A stretch of 7,679 nt of DNA from Bacteroidota bacterium (GTDB lineage Bacteria; Bacteroidota; Bacteroidia; Bacteroidales; Lentimicrobiaceae): assembly GCA_023428585.1 (NCBI GenBank), contig JAEYXG010000163.1, positions 1 through 7,679 of the forward strand, given 5' to 3'. Below are positions 1 to 6,991 of the stretch, one piece after another. A program made the position numbers and the translations under genes. The notes below the pieces were generated by a model that was given only the letters and a program-made list of their open reading frames with translations, did not search any database and was not told the DNA's origin. The first letter of the stretch is position 1, and every line of letters begins with the position of its first letter.

Positions 1-1
1 C

Positions 2-1051
2 CTTATACCCGGGCCAAACTCTACTGAAATGGCCATTCACATAGGTAAAGTCAGAGGCAAGTGGGGTGGCTTGCTGATTGTAGGCATGAGCTTTATAATA
101 CCCGCTGTTGTCATAACCCTGTGCTTGGCCATATTATATGCCAACTATGGAAAGTTACCGATTGTACAACCTTTCCTTCTTGGAATTAAGCCTGCCATTA
201 TTGCCATTATCTTTTCAGCCGTTTATCCTCTTGCCCGAAGCTCATATAAATCGGCCGCATCTCTTATAATAGGAATAATCAGCTTAATTCTATCTTTTAT
301 GGGTCATCATGAACTGCTTATCATGCTTGGAGCAGGGTTGTGTTACCTGATATTCAAATTAATAACCGGCAGAACAGTCATTGGTCGGAAATCCGACTTT
401 AAATCCAAGAGTGCTAACGGTTCAGATAAGAGCAAGACTTTTGGTCAAAGCAGGGGAATGAAAGGAAAGCCTAATGGCAGGAGCTTTCAGATGCTTCCGC
501 TTATGATGACCGTATATGCGGGTACTTCAGCATCCGTTGCCCACTTGTTCTTTACATTCCTGAAAATTGGAGCCATACTCTACGGCAGTGGTTATGTGCT
601 TTTTGCTTTTCTCGAAACGGATCTGGTAGCCACCGGAATACTCACAAGGGCTCAGCTTACTGACGCTATTGCGGTGGGACAAATGACACCGGGCCCTGTT
701 TTCTCTTCTGTAACCTTCATTGGATATATACTGCAAGGTTGGCAGGGTGCCCTCTTTTCAACCATTGGCATATTCCTGCCATCCTTCTTATTCATTGCAT
801 TACTAAGCGGTTTCTTCCATCGCTTGAAGAGCTCAACACTTTTCATGGATTTCCTTACGGGCGTTATTGCAGCTTCTGTGGCACTTATTGCAGCAGTTGG
901 AGTTACACTGGGTATTGAATCAATTACCGACTGGCGCACTACCGTAATTGCAGTTGCAGCCCTATCCGTTCTTTTCATATTCAAGAAGGTAAACAGTGCA
1001 TTTGTGGTTATAGGTGGTGCATTATCAGGATACCTGTTAAGCCTTTTGTAA
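2..1051 (+). CDS. chrA: Chromate transporter family protein (ChrA, two-domain), 5' end outside the window
   Basis: This is an inner-membrane ion transporter of the CHR family, whose characterised members expel chromate from the cell; the true substrate here is not shown. The reading frame is open to the left edge and begins with LIPGPNSTEMAIHIG, the conserved segment after the first PGP motif of ChrA. The ATG at 29 is therefore internal, and I estimate that about 60-80 residues are missing. About 349 residues are visible. The second CHR domain is clear: LKIGAILYGSGYVLFAFLE, then AVGQMTPGPVFSSVTFIGY and GIFLPSFLF. Several hydrophobic membrane segments lie in both halves. The two halves are joined by a long hydrophilic Lys/Ser/Gly-rich linker at about 369-480. 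Family assignment is firm. Chromate specificity is inference from the family, because many ChrA homologues lie in genomes with no known chromate exposure. Confidence 0.93.
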   Translation, partial: LIPGPNSTEMAIHIGKVRGKWGGLLIVGMSFIIPAVVITLCLAILYANYGKLPIVQPFLLGIKPAIIAIIFSAVYPLARSSYKSAASLIIGIISLILSFMGHHELLIMLGAGLCYLIFKLITGRTVIGRKSDFKSKSANGSDKSKTFGQSRGMKGKPNGRSFQMLPLMMTVYAGTSASVAHLFFTFLKIGAILYGSGYVLFAFLETDLVATGILTRAQLTDAIAVGQMTPGPVFSSVTFIGYILQGWQGALFSTIGIFLPSFLFIALLSGFFHRLKSSTLFMDFLTGVIAASVALIAAVGVTLGIESITDWRTTVIAVAALSVLFIFKKVNSAFVVIGGALSGYLLSLL

Positions 1052-1122
1052 ATTATAATAATCACGATGATATACCCTACAATTGCCACCTGCCTAAAAA
1101 GTCAGCTGATCTTGATAATCCT

Positions 1123-1130
1123 TATATTTG
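1123..1130 (+). promoter_or_regulatory. Candidate Bacteroidota -7 promoter element for the DUF3820 gene
   Basis: TATATTTG is an exact match to the Bacteroidota -7 consensus TAnnTTTG, ending 21 bases before the ATG at 1152. I see no TTG/TTTG at the expected -33 distance, so only half of the promoter is supported. It suggests that the DUF3820 pair is transcribed separately from chrA, which ends at 1051. Confidence 0.4.
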
Positions 1131-1151
1131 CCTTGAAAACTATAAACAACA

Positions 1152-1388
1152 ATGTTCCCTCAAGGTGATTATTTGATAAAGATTGTTCAAATGCCCATGC
1201 CCTATGGTAAATACAAGGGTGTTTTGCTCTGTGACTTACCCGTAAGCTACCTTGAATGGTTCCAGAGAAAGGGGTTCCCGGAAGGTAAATTGGGAGAATA
1301 CCTTCAGACATTATATGAGATCAGGTTAAATGGCTTGGAGTATTTGCTTACGCCCCTCAAATCGGGGACAAATAAAAAATCACGTTGA
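1152..1388 (+). CDS. DUF3820 family protein (QSregVF_b-like)
   Basis: A 78-residue protein of the DUF3820 family, Pfam name 'putative quorum-sensing-regulated virulence factor'; no biochemical function is established that I know of. The whole family signature is visible: an MPMPYGKYKG core (residues 14-23), then LCDLPVSYLEWF (26-37), KGFPEGKLGE (40-49) and an EIRLNGLEYLLTPL tail. The length is normal for the family, with a short basic extension at the end (KSGTNKKSR). The ATG at 1152 is preferred because it precedes the conserved 'DYLIKI' segment by only a few residues. There is no Shine-Dalgarno sequence, only an A-rich leader. The stop codon overlaps or nearly touches the start of the next gene, so the two are probably translated together. 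The virulence label should not be carried over to this organism. Confidence 0.88.
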   Translation: MFPQGDYLIKIVQMPMPYGKYKGVLLCDLPVSYLEWFQRKGFPEGKLGEYLQTLYEIRLNGLEYLLTPLKSGTNKKSR

Positions 1389-1390
1389 TC

Positions 1391-1879
1391 ATGGTTAATG
1401 TCGCCTCCCAGAAGATCATCAAAGATGAGCTGTCAACCCTAACGAACAAGGAGTTGATTGCCATCATTCTCAGGATGACCAGGTTCAGAAAGGAGAATAA
1501 GGAACTGCTGACCTATCTGCTTTTTGATTCAAGAGATGAGCAGGAGTATGTACGATTGATAAAGAATGAGATAGAGACTGCACTAAGTATTGTTACATCC
1601 TCCAATGCCGGGAGTTCAATGAAATTGATCAGACGGGTACTTCGCAATACACGCAAAGCTATCAAGTTCTCAGGGAAGGATGAAACTGAAGTACAGTTGC
1701 TCTTGCATTATTGCAGTATTCTGAAGGGTAAAAATCTTCCGTTTGCGCGAATAAAAGCCCTTAATGCTATCTGGAGCAGATGTATTCTCAATATAGGAAA
1801 AGCCATTGCATCACTTCATGAGGATTTGCGCTACGACTATGGTATGGAGCTTAAGGCGCTGATTGAAGGCGAGTTGTAA
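1391..1879 (+). CDS. Hypothetical helical protein coupled to the DUF3820 gene
   Basis: I do not recognise this family with confidence. The protein is about 162 residues, soluble, rich in Lys, Leu, Ile and Glu, and looks almost wholly alpha-helical. It has no signal peptide and no membrane segment. It opens with an 'LSTLTNKELIAIILRM' helix and then 'RKENKELLTYLLFDSRDEQEY'; this opening loosely resembles DUF6155-type Bacteroidota proteins, but that is only a guess. A basic stretch, RRVLRNTRKAIKF, sits mid-protein and could contact nucleic acid. The start is ambiguous: ATG at 1391 lies two bases after the previous stop, while TTG at 1385 overlaps it and adds two residues. I chose ATG. The tight spacing implies translational coupling with the DUF3820 gene and perhaps a shared role. 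Confidence 0.8.
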   Translation: MVNVASQKIIKDELSTLTNKELIAIILRMTRFRKENKELLTYLLFDSRDEQEYVRLIKNEIETALSIVTSSNAGSSMKLIRRVLRNTRKAIKFSGKDETEVQLLLHYCSILKGKNLPFARIKALNAIWSRCILNIGKAIASLHEDLRYDYGMELKALIEGEL

Positions 1880-1918
1880 CAACATTTTAATCACCTCCTG
1901 TTGCTGGACAAAAATGAG

Positions 1919-1926
1919 TACTTTTG
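1919..1926 (+). promoter_or_regulatory. Candidate Bacteroidota -7 promoter element for the DUF5020 gene
   Basis: TACTTTTG is an exact TAnnTTTG match lying 51 bases before the ATG at 1978. A TTG at 1901-1903 lies upstream, but the 15-base spacer is shorter than the usual 17-23. It falls in the gap after the preceding gene ends (1879), where a promoter is expected, and would give a leader of roughly 45 bases. Confidence 0.5.
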
Positions 1927-1977
1927 CGCTCTCAAATTATTTAAATCAAGTTATAGGCAAGTCATTCGCAAGAGCCC

Positions 1978-2685
1978 ATGAAAAGAGTGCTGATTTTAAT
2001 TTTATTTTTCTATCCCATTTTCAGCATTACTGCTCAAAACCTGCAGTTACACTATGACTTTGGGAAAGACAGAAAGTATCCGACCTCAACATTTGAATAT
2101 TTCAATGCAGACAAGTATGGAAGTACCTTTTTGTTTGTGGATATGGATTATAATGCAGGCGATGTAAAAGGTGTAAGTTCAGCCTATTGGGAGGTGGCAC
2201 GCAGTCTGAGTTTCTGGAAAGGACCATTGGCTGCACACATTGAATACAATGGAGGCTTTTTGCAATGGAAACAGGATTCCATGGGTGGAGCCCTACAAAT
2301 AGAAGATGCCTGGCTTGCTGGTGCCGAATACATATATAACGATGAGAGCTTTACAAAGGTAGTAACACTCCAGTTACTCTATAAGTATATCCGCAACAAG
2401 CATGATGCCTCATTCCAGATCACAGGGGTATGGTATCTTAACTTCCTGAAGAATAAAATGACGTTCTCAGGCTTTGCTGACTTCTGGAGAGAAGATAATA
2501 TGTTTGCAATGGATAACCTGATTTCTGAAACCAAATATGTTTTCATGACTGAGCCCCAGTTATGGTACAATTTTACCAGGAATTTTTCATTAGGCAGTGA
2601 ACTTGAGCTTAGTAACAACTTTGCGGGGGTAAAAGGATTTCAGGCTAATCCAACATTAGGGGTAAAATGGACCTTTGCCCAATAA
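1978..2685 (+). CDS. DUF5020 family outer-membrane protein (Tsx-like beta-barrel)
   Basis: A 235-residue secreted protein of the DUF5020 family, which resembles the nucleoside-specific Tsx channel; transport of nucleosides or other small solutes is inferred, not shown. Residues 1-19 form a signal peptide (MKR, then a hydrophobic run to SITA), probably cut before Gln20. The mature part starts with LQLHYDFGKDRKYPTSTFEY and has the alternating aromatic/polar pattern of barrel strands. Family landmarks are plain: STFLFVDMDYNAGD, YWEVARSLSFWKGP, HIEYNGG, FSGFADFWREDN, SEPQ-type 'TEPQLWYNF', and ELSNNFAG. The protein ends in VKWTFAQ, with an aromatic residue close to the C-terminus as is common for outer-membrane barrels. 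The length matches the family. It has its own promoter-like element upstream and is followed by a convergent gene, so it is probably monocistronic. There is no Shine-Dalgarno sequence before the ATG. Confidence 0.9.
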   Translation: MKRVLILILFFYPIFSITAQNLQLHYDFGKDRKYPTSTFEYFNADKYGSTFLFVDMDYNAGDVKGVSSAYWEVARSLSFWKGPLAAHIEYNGGFLQWKQDSMGGALQIEDAWLAGAEYIYNDESFTKVVTLQLLYKYIRNKHDASFQITGVWYLNFLKNKMTFSGFADFWREDNMFAMDNLISETKYVFMTEPQLWYNFTRNFSLGSELELSNNFAGVKGFQANPTLGVKWTFAQ

Positions 2686-2706
2686 CCACAGGTTAAGCCA
2701 ACAAAA

Positions 2707-2722
2707 GGCAAGTTATATTGCC
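2707..2722 (-). terminator. Weak hairpin with T-rich tail on the minus strand
   Basis: GGCAA (2707-2711) pairs with TTGCC (2718-2722) across a 6-base loop. Read on the minus strand the stem is followed directly by TTTTGTT, so it could end transcripts arriving from the methyltransferase gene. The stem is only 5 bp and lies about 300 bases past that gene's stop. Confidence 0.25.
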
Positions 2723-2788
2723 GTAAAATAGCTTGTCAAGGGAATTGTACAGTTCAGTTTAAATTATGCGATTCTACTGAGGCCAAGT

Positions 2789-2828
2789 CGGCTGAAAAAC
2801 TCCATAATAAACTTTATTTCAGTCGTTT
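2789..2828 (+). terminator. Possible terminator-like stem downstream of the DUF5020 gene
   Basis: CGGCTGAAA (2789-2797) pairs with TTTCAGTCG (2817-2825): nine pairs including one G-T wobble. The loop is long (19 bases) and only TTT follows the stem. It lies about 100 bases after the DUF5020 stop. It is a weak terminator candidate at best. Confidence 0.25.
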
Positions 2829-2851
2829 AAGGCGCTTTATACCAGTTTATA

Positions 2852-2867
2852 TTTTCTGTACAGAAAA
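2852..2867. repeat. Perfect 16-bp palindrome
   Basis: TTTTCTGTACAGAAAA is its own reverse complement with no spacer. It lies in the convergent gap about 165 bases from either gene end. A spacer-free palindrome suits a dimeric DNA-binding protein better than a terminator, but no promoter is visible beside it. It could also be chance in AT-rich DNA. Confidence 0.6.
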
Positions 2868-2915
2868 AATGATGCTAGTTTATTGAATATCAATACTATA
2901 AGCTTATTTCTTTGG

Positions 2916-2962
2916 TAACTATAATTTGACTCCAACTACAATGAAGTGAATTATAGCTGTTA
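2916..2962. repeat. Imperfect inverted repeat before the methyltransferase 3' end
   Basis: TAACTATAATT (2916-2926) is complementary to the AATTATA...GTTA arm (2949-2962), with a 3-base bulge (GCT) on the right arm; 11 pairs in total around a 22-base loop. It is AT-rich and lies 67 bases beyond the methyltransferase stop, so it may be a weak 3'-end structure for that gene. Confidence 0.4.
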
Positions 2963-3028
2963 ATGGATAATTCGTTATTATTCAGATGGTTGAAGAATTA
3001 TATCCAGGCATTATGAGAAGCTGTAGAA

Positions 3029-4219
3029 TTATTTTTCCAGTAGCTCCTGAAGATAATGTGATTTCAGCTGGAAAAGTGCTTTAAGTTCATTGATATTCTT
3101 CATAATTGCCGGGTCGGGTAGGGGTTTATCAGGTGAACTGCCTGATTTTTTCTTCACAGCCGAGATGATAAGATTCTTGGGAGTATGTTCAGTGGCTATA
3201 AACTCGGCAACATTTGTTTTATAACCATACGCCTCCAGGATCAATGCCCTGATTGTATCAGTTAGTATTTCAGCCTGACGCTCTGCGAGTATGCCAAACT
3301 GAGTTATCTCTGACAGAATGCCTGAGGTTTCCATTACCCTGCGCACCTGTTTATGGCAACAGGGTGAGCAAAGAATAACCTGTGCCCCGGCTTTTATACC
3401 ACGGTAAATTGCTTCGTCAGTGGCCGTGTCGCAGGCATGCAAGGCTATCAGCAGATCAACTGAAGGGATCTCAGCGGCTTCAATTGACCCCTGCTTAAAT
3501 GACAGGCCATTATAGCCAACATCCTGTGATATCTTGTTGCAGCTATCAACCAGTTCTTTTCTTAATTCTACACCGGTCATTTCAACCTCCTTCTGAAGCC
3601 GGGTTGCCAAATAATCATAAATGGCAAAAGTAAGGTATCCCTTGCCTGATCCCATATCGGCAACATATACCTTGGCCGGCAGGTTTACATCCTTGATAAT
3701 GCCATCAACTATTTCAATGTACTTATTGATCTGACGGTACTTATCCTGCATATCGGGTTTTACCTTACCCTCCTGATTGAGCACCCCCAATGAGTATAGG
3801 TAATATCGATTGCCTGATTCAATTATCCGTTGTTTTATCTTGTCATGCTGTAGTGTGGGAGCAGAAGTTGAGGCAGGTGGTTTCCGCAGGAGTGTTGAAT
3901 TGCCTTTCCTATTGATCAACAGATGGTAATCAGCCTCGGTAGTTGCGAGGTAACCCTGAATAAATACATCCTCAAGTAATCTCCTTATATCAGCCGATGC
4001 ATCAGCAAGTTCCAGATTGCGGGTGATATCTTTCGTCTTAAATCGATCGACGAATGAAAGCAACAATTTTTCTTTAATCAGCACAGGCTTAACATATACA
4101 TTGTTAAGATCACTCACTGATATCCTCTTATTGCTTAGAGTGAGTTTAATAAAGCTTCCATGAGCGACACTCTGCTCAAAAATTTGGATGAATTCAGATA
4201 TATTTTCAGAGGTGCTCAT
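3029..4219 (-). CDS. Class I SAM-dependent methyltransferase (Methyltransf_32 type)
   Basis: A 396-residue cytoplasmic protein. The N-terminal 150 residues form a separate region with no motif I recognise. The catalytic Rossmann-type domain spans about 155-355. Motif I is VADMGSGKGYLTFAI (186-200), the SAM-binding glycine loop, and GVELR (216-220) supplies the acidic residue for the ribose. ALHACDTATDEAI (259-271) and the cysteine-rich CSPCCHKQ (284-291) are characteristic of the Methyltransf_32 group, which includes eukaryotic GSTCD and METTL25 relatives. A TPKNLIISA strand (346-354) closes the fold. The last 40 residues form a proline-rich linker and a helical tail. The substrate is unknown; RNA or protein are both possible. 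The gene starts 126 bases after the lipoprotein gene on the same strand and may be read through from it. No exact TAnnTTTG lies in that gap. Confidence 0.85.
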   Translation of the reverse strand: MSTSENISEFIQIFEQSVAHGSFIKLTLSNKRISVSDLNNVYVKPVLIKEKLLLSFVDRFKTKDITRNLELADASADIRRLLEDVFIQGYLATTEADYHLLINRKGNSTLLRKPPASTSAPTLQHDKIKQRIIESGNRYYLYSLGVLNQEGKVKPDMQDKYRQINKYIEIVDGIIKDVNLPAKVYVADMGSGKGYLTFAIYDYLATRLQKEVEMTGVELRKELVDSCNKISQDVGYNGLSFKQGSIEAAEIPSVDLLIALHACDTATDEAIYRGIKAGAQVILCSPCCHKQVRRVMETSGILSEITQFGILAERQAEILTDTIRALILEAYGYKTNVAEFIATEHTPKNLIISAVKKKSGSSPDKPLPDPAIMKNINELKALFQLKSHYLQELLEK

Positions 4220-4345
4220 ATTTGCAAATTTCAGATTATTATCAAACGGTAAAATTACATTAAAAATAGGTGGTATGATTGTCCATTCAGGTATGACCGG
4301 AAAGTTAAGGTACTCATGAGTGGCAGCACTGCATTGTTATGAAAC

Positions 4346-6832
4346 TTATGGCTTCCGGCTGTTGTTTTGTGACCGCCCTTCAACATTAATCCAAATGCTG
4401 TTTGATTCAATGACATTATAATTATTACCGGTAGCATAACTTGCGGTAATCTTATATTTTCCCGGTTCTGCAAGCCTATACTTTCCGGGCACCATTTGCA
4501 GGTCATTTCTTGCTGTTTCGAGTATATCCCACTCTTCTTTATATACCTTGTCAGTCTTGATCAGTGTGTCAGCCGTATTGCCATTGAAAAGACTATAGTC
4601 AAGTACCGGCTCAATTTCAATGGGATAGCTATCCCTGTTATACGACAGGTAACTGACATCAACGGTAAAAACCGGGTAATTCCTATTGGTTGGTATCCTA
4701 ATGTGCTTGTCGTTTGAATCCGTATTCCTTAACTCAAATGAAATCAGCACCGGTTCATTTATACGATATATGGTTTTATCAGCGCTGATATTAAGTTCCC
4801 ACATAACATCAGCATATGATTGATTTATTTCATTTATCAATTCAGGCACCCTATGCTTGTTCCCATAATCGGGGAACTCCGTCATTACTTTATTGGCATA
4901 CTTCAATGCCAGTCTGTAATATTCGGGTTTCTCGGAAGTTGTTGCTTCACACCAAGAATACAAGCCGGCAATGTTATGGTAGATTCTTGGAGCAAGCTCT
5001 GTGTCGGGATATTTTGAAAGTATTCGCTTGTAGTTTTCAATGGCCTCAAGGTTGTATGAGTTGTCGCCTCCTTCGTGTGAATTCAGTTCATTGTGCTCCA
5101 GTATAGTGAATTCAGCATTGTCAGCATAAGGGCTGGTGGGATGTTGCCTCAGGAGCCTTCTAAAATAACTGAATGGATACGACATATTATATCCCACCTC
5201 GCCTTCAGGCCCGACTTTAAAAAATAACCTGTTATAAGCCAGGCCGGTTCTCCATAGTAATTCATCTTCAGGCAGTTTCTGATTTTTCAGGCCATATATT
5301 GTATCAGTGTAATGGTTTACTTCAATCATCTGCTCTTTATGATAGCTTGTTCTGTATGTAGGGAAGCGGGCTTCAAGAATTGAATCGTAATAAAGTGACT
5401 CCTTGAGTTTTCCTTCAAAATTGGCCATCCTGATCAAATGAAGGTAATAACCGGCCTTAAGTGATTCCTCATTGGTAGTATCCATGACAAATAGCTCCAA
5501 CTCCCTGCTCTCATTGAAATTATAGGGTAGCCTTGTAACGATTGACTCTTTAAGTTGCTCTATCTTTATTATGATCCTCTTGTTGGATGAAGAACCATAA
5601 TCCTTTTTTATCTCTTCATATTTGGAATAGGTACTCCTGAAATCACTTCTGAAAACTATCAACTGATCATAAATGTACTTGTTGAACTTCTTTTCCTCAT
5701 CAGCCAATTCCTTTACACTCTTCCTGAATTGCAGCAAATACTCCTTGTTGTAGATATCAAAGCTATGCAATGAATTTACATACAGATACTTTGAATCAAC
5801 TATCATGTTCAGCGGTTTAAGCGCATCCACATCCAGCCTATAGGCTTTTTCTTCATTTTTATTGAAAACAACGACCCCTTCATGGTTATATAACCACAAC
5901 AACGAGTCGTCAGGGCATGTTCCGATGGAATAGAATTCATACCCTACCGGAAGAATCGTGGATGAGTTCTCAACAATGGAATAACGGGTAATGCCGGTAT
6001 GCAGGTCATTGGTAATCCAGATATTCTCATCATCAATTACCACATTATCAAGCGAAGATCCCGAATAGGGCATATTCTTTATAGTATCATTATCCCTAAT
6101 GATTGATAAGTTATTTTCTTTGAGATATAGTTTGATGTTATAACGTGAATTGAATTTGGATACCACATATTGGTCTGTTATTTTTCCGGTGATGACATCA
6201 TTTTGTATGTTGTAGAAAAAGGCACCGTTTAATTGCAGTAGAGTGTCGTTGTAAGCTGTAATACATGATACTGAAAGTTCTGCAAGTTCGGTGATATTCT
6301 TCAATTCTAAATTTCTCCGGTCAATTTTAAACAGTCCTTTCATGGTTCCCGCAATGATGTAGTTGCCGGCAAAATGGATAGTATTTACGGCTCTTATTTC
6401 CGGGAAATTCCGCATGGAAGTATCCTTATGGTTATACAAGGTGAGACCCTGCCGGAAATTACATAGCCAGAGAAAATTAGGATTGATCGGATCGCTGGCA
6501 ATATCACGTATTCTTAAAGAAGAATTATAGATGCCAAATCTTTTAGCCAGGCTCGTCCACGAATTGTTGGTCAGGTTTAATTCGTAGTTTTTGCCATAAC
6601 TGCCAAAAGTCCAGATTCTGTTTTTCTCCAAAGGGGAGAACATGAAATCCTCCATAATTATTGAATCATTTGCAAAAGAGGCACTTTCGTTTATTGAAAA
6701 TGAGATGAAAGGTTTAGGTGGTGCCTGTGTGGTCAGGTTCTTTTGGCAGCTGCCCAGAAGTAGAACAAGCAATAGGACAGCGGCAACCAGAGGAAAGCTG
6801 TTTTTGCGAAACAGGTCAGTGGGAGTGATCAT
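4346..6832 (-). CDS. Large multidomain lipoprotein (propeller-like, TPR-like, beta C-terminal)
   Basis: An 828-residue exported lipoprotein of unknown function. Residues 1-28 are a lipoprotein signal peptide with a long hydrophobic run and lipobox LGSC, so Cys29 would be lipidated; QKN follows. Residues about 50-365 carry repeated short beta segments of the kind found in ligand-free sensor propellers: RDIASDPINPNFLWLCNF (109-126), IHFAGNYIIAGTMKGLFKID (152-171), VVIDDENIWITND (264-276), DDSLLWLYNHEGVVVFN (308-324) and VDSKYLYVNSLHSFDIYN (345-362). Residues 365-675 are helical, with TPR-like units near 553-580, 596-626 and 636-659 (e.g. YKRILSKYPDTELAPRIYHN), resembling BamD-type repeats. Residues about 680-818 look like an Ig-like beta domain (DKTIYRINEPVLISFELRN; LAEPGKYKITASYA). 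ATG at 6832 is the only start that keeps the signal peptide. Domain names are from pattern reading only. Confidence 0.82.
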   Translation of the reverse strand: MITPTDLFRKNSFPLVAAVLLLVLLLGSCQKNLTTQAPPKPFISFSINESASFANDSIIMEDFMFSPLEKNRIWTFGSYGKNYELNLTNNSWTSLAKRFGIYNSSLRIRDIASDPINPNFLWLCNFRQGLTLYNHKDTSMRNFPEIRAVNTIHFAGNYIIAGTMKGLFKIDRRNLELKNITELAELSVSCITAYNDTLLQLNGAFFYNIQNDVITGKITDQYVVSKFNSRYNIKLYLKENNLSIIRDNDTIKNMPYSGSSLDNVVIDDENIWITNDLHTGITRYSIVENSSTILPVGYEFYSIGTCPDDSLLWLYNHEGVVVFNKNEEKAYRLDVDALKPLNMIVDSKYLYVNSLHSFDIYNKEYLLQFRKSVKELADEEKKFNKYIYDQLIVFRSDFRSTYSKYEEIKKDYGSSSNKRIIIKIEQLKESIVTRLPYNFNESRELELFVMDTTNEESLKAGYYLHLIRMANFEGKLKESLYYDSILEARFPTYRTSYHKEQMIEVNHYTDTIYGLKNQKLPEDELLWRTGLAYNRLFFKVGPEGEVGYNMSYPFSYFRRLLRQHPTSPYADNAEFTILEHNELNSHEGGDNSYNLEAIENYKRILSKYPDTELAPRIYHNIAGLYSWCEATTSEKPEYYRLALKYANKVMTEFPDYGNKHRVPELINEINQSYADVMWELNISADKTIYRINEPVLISFELRNTDSNDKHIRIPTNRNYPVFTVDVSYLSYNRDSYPIEIEPVLDYSLFNGNTADTLIKTDKVYKEEWDILETARNDLQMVPGKYRLAEPGKYKITASYATGNNYNVIESNSIWINVEGRSQNNSRKP

Positions 6833-6944
6833 TATTTGGATTGCTTATATGATACAAATCACAATGGAATGATGTTTTGATAGGGTAAATGTACAAAGAA
6901 TAGATGAAATTGGGTTGGAGCCAGTCTGTATGTCGTCAAACCAA

Positions 6945-6980
6945 TGTGCACCATTTAGGGTCATAAATTAAGGTGTGAAC
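6945..6980 (-). repeat. Possible outer end of the insertion sequence
   Basis: TGTGCACCATTTAGGG starts with TG, as IS3-family ends do, and broadly resembles IS150-type ends (TG, then ACCxATTT). It lies 117 bases past the transposase stop, a plausible distance. The block has internal dyad symmetry: CACC/GGTG (6949-6952, 6972-6975) and ATTTA/TAAAT (6953-6957, 6964-6968). The opposite end lies outside the window, so neither the matching inverted repeat nor a target duplication can be checked. Confidence 0.3.
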
Positions 6981-6983
6981 AAT

Positions 6984-6991
6984 CAAAGATA
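6984..6991 (-). promoter_or_regulatory. Outward-facing TAnnTTTG element in the IS flank
   Basis: On the minus strand these bases read TATCTTTG, an exact match to the Bacteroidota -7 element, pointing toward the lipoprotein gene 152 bases away. There is no clear TTG at the -33 distance. If the IS ends near 6945, this element is inside it and could drive the lipoprotein gene with a leader of roughly 145 bases. Confidence 0.35.

Larger units (their letters stand above)
2686..3028. other. Intergenic gap between convergent genes, no gene seen
   Basis: These 343 AT-rich bases separate the ends of the DUF5020 and methyltransferase genes. I see no credible coding frame, tRNA or known RNA motif. The region holds several dyad symmetries listed separately (2707-2722, 2789-2825, 2852-2867, 2916-2962), as expected where two transcripts converge and must terminate. 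None is a strong GC-rich hairpin with a long T tract. Confidence 0.7.

Noticed and set aside
652..1089. 145-residue open frame on the minus strand opposite chrA
   Set aside because: It lies antisense to the strongly matched second CHR domain, has a low-complexity translation rich in Ile, Thr and Val, and shows no family signature. It is a shadow frame.
1863..2057. 64-residue plus-strand frame overlapping the DUF5020 start
   Set aside because: It runs across the promoter region and out of frame into the signal peptide of the DUF5020 gene, with no recognisable sequence.
4243..4251. TACCGTTTG on the minus strand before the methyltransferase as a -7 promoter element
   Set aside because: The spacer between TA and TTTG is three bases instead of two, and no -33 element is visible. 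It is not listed as a feature.
4312..4321. 10-bp palindrome ACTCATGAGT between the lipoprotein and methyltransferase genes
   Set aside because: It is short, has no loop and no T tract, and is within what chance allows.
4816..5106. Plus-strand frames of 96 and 65 residues inside the lipoprotein gene
   Set aside because: Both are antisense to the continuous, domain-bearing lipoprotein frame and resemble no protein I know.
6894..6902. TATTCTTTG on the minus strand before the lipoprotein gene as a -7 promoter element
   Set aside because: It has the same one-base-too-long spacing and no -33 element. It remains an alternative to the exact match at 6984-6991.
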